From M3007 sp041392625 (GTDB taxonomy: Bacteria > Bacteroidota > Bacteroidia > Chitinophagales > Saprospiraceae), in the NCBI GenBank assembly GCA_041392625.1, contig JAWKLR010000020.1, forward strand, positions 6,679 to 70,678: 64,000 nt of DNA. The letters run 5' to 3'. A program made the position numbers and the translations under genes. Each line of letters begins with the position of its first letter. Positions within the stretch are counted from its first letter, which is position 1. Positions 62,919 through 64,000 of this stretch are shown here, in pieces. The notes under the pieces are model-generated. The model did not search any database. It had not been told where the DNA came from and worked only from the letters and a program-made list of their open reading frames with translations.

Positions 62919-62969
62919 TTTTAAGTTAGTCAAAAAAACGTACCCCTTCTTTTAGCTAGGTTTTTAATA

Positions 62970-63017
62970 AAATAGGCCTGTTTTGGAGCATTTTTCTTCA
63001 AAACAGGCCTATTTTTT
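62970..63017 (+). terminator. Intrinsic terminator after the GlcD-like gene
   Basis: AAATAGGCCTGTTTTG (62970-62985) and CAAAACAGGCCTATTT (62999-63014) form a perfect 16-base stem with a 13-base loop, followed by T residues to 63017. Confidence 0.88.
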
Positions 63018-63188
63018 GGCCTCCCACATGAATATGTGGTTTGCCCGCTTTGCACATTGCTGCACCTTTGTCCCAACAAAAGGCCAAAACAAATTTTACC
63101 AATACCAAATGAAAACCGGATAAACAGGAAACTCCTCAATCACCTTGTTATCCACTTGTTTTAAAAATTAACTTTTAAACAAAACAAC

Positions 63189-64000
63189 ATGAAACAGATG
63201 AAAACACTCGTACTCACAACTGTACTCTTGCTGGGACTTTCACAGGCCTGGGCACAAGCACCCACTTCAGACGTCATCAATTCCGACATCAACTGGCTTC
63301 TTCGCTTTGATCAATATTGGTCGAATGCCGATGGCGATGATTTCTTTTCAGGTGCAGATGATTTTTGCATGCAAACCAGTATGTACCAATCGGCTACCAA
63401 CTCCTGGGATGATGACACCAACTGCTTCACCTGGGCGGCAGATGCGCCAAGCTATGCTGATGGAACCAGATGGTACTGGCGGACATATGATGACATCGAT
63501 GCATTTGTCAAGTTTTACTTGCTTGCCTATGAATCTGATAACGACGAATGGTGTACCTGGTACGATAATGATGACTTCCCATTTCAGGGTGAATCAGAAA
63601 TCAGCTATATTGTAAATGCGGGCCTTCCATGCCGCTGGGGAACACACCATGGCCCAAATAATGCTAGTGAGTGGCTATTTCCTAATGCAGAATTTTGGGA
63701 CTTGAAAGTTAAATCTGTATATCGCTATGCTGCAGGTGACACATGGAATAATGCATTAAATTTTGGAACCATTGCCATGGGTGTTACTAAAAGAGATTAC
63801 GGAACCAATTACCCAGACCCGGGTGGAAATGTTAGCGGAGGCCCTGCTATTGGTTGGACCAACACAGAAGGCCATAGCAGCCCCGATGTATTTTACCGAT
63901 TTACTATTGCTCAGCGTTCCAAAGTGATTATCAATACAGACTATGGAATCACGAACTACGACAGTTACATCACCTTATTTGACAACAACCACGAATTCAT
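63189..64000 (+). CDS. Secreted acidic, tryptophan-rich protein (C-terminus outside window)
   Basis: The frame opens at ATG 63189 and stays open to the window end (270 codons), so the gene is truncated by the edge. It begins with a signal peptide (TLVLTTVLLLGLSQAWAQ). The mature part is rich in Trp, Asp, Asn and Tyr (FDQYWSNADGDDFF, NSWDDDTNCFTW, YDDIDAFVKFY, NDEWCTWYDNDDF) with several cysteines. Near residues 235-265 a segment ending NTDYGITNYDSYITLFDNN resembles the beta-sandwich pre-domains of Bacteroidota surface proteins. No family can be named. A T9SS sorting domain may lie in the missing part. Confidence 0.75.
   Translation, partial: MKQMKTLVLTTVLLLGLSQAWAQAPTSDVINSDINWLLRFDQYWSNADGDDFFSGADDFCMQTSMYQSATNSWDDDTNCFTWAADAPSYADGTRWYWRTYDDIDAFVKFYLLAYESDNDEWCTWYDNDDFPFQGESEISYIVNAGLPCRWGTHHGPNNASEWLFPNAEFWDLKVKSVYRYAAGDTWNNALNFGTIAMGVTKRDYGTNYPDPGGNVSGGPAIGWTNTEGHSSPDVFYRFTIAQRSKVIINTDYGITNYDSYITLFDNNHEF

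Noticed and set aside
1..64000. tRNA or rRNA genes
   Set aside because: No cloverleaf with a GTTC-x-A-x-TC arm and acceptor pairing, and no rRNA-like block, was found by eye on either strand; a covariance-model scan would be decisive.

Overview
The window reads as chromosomal DNA of a Bacteroidota bacterium, most likely of the Saprospira/Lewinella/Haliscomenobacter group (the group is an inference, no marker phylogeny was possible). Reasons: promoters of the TAnnTTTG type, fused SecDF, type IX secretion (T9SS) sorting domains of type A and type B, a choice-of-anchor-B protein, the Bacteroidota order of the division and cell wall (dcw) cluster, and a LytTR regulator with a membrane sensor. No rRNA, tRNA, CRISPR array, prophage, insertion sequence or origin was seen.

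Layout. 1-9.1 kb: start of a carotenoid-type FAD oxidoreductase, an MFS transporter, secDF with its frame broken, a lipoprotein dipeptidase, a DUF349 coiled-coil protein and asd. 9.2-16.4 kb: a frame-broken T9SS-exported beta-propeller protein, an ECF-type sigma factor with a membrane protein carrying a TonB C-terminal domain, a LytTR regulator, a membrane protein and ribA. 16.9-21.8 kb: a 1285-residue T9SS type B surface protein and an outer-membrane-like protein. 22.1-41.6 kb: the dcw cluster mraZ-rsmH-ftsL-ftsI-murE-mraY-murD-ftsW-murG-[DUF389]-[mscS]-murC-ftsQ-[choice-of-anchor B]-ftsA-ftsZ, with a putative MraZ operator in front, a separate promoter before ftsA and a strong terminator after ftsZ. 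The three bracketed genes are unusual guests.

41.9-64 kb: metabolic and envelope genes. These are a SulP anion transporter (frameshifted), a methyltransferase, a TonB-dependent receptor, a 2OG-Fe(II) oxygenase, an atypical pyruvate kinase, two isocitrate dehydrogenases of different subfamilies whose cofactor-site residues predict NAD for one and NADP for the other, a LysR regulator, an amidase, waaA, outer membrane proteins, a YceI-porin-YceI group, a GlcD-like flavoprotein and the start of a secreted acidic protein.

Four genes (secDF, the DUF349 gene, the beta-propeller gene, sulP) are interrupted by small indels, several in homopolymers. Because secDF is normally needed for growth or export, sequence or assembly error is the first explanation. 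The lesions are reported gene by gene with the inferred intact frame.
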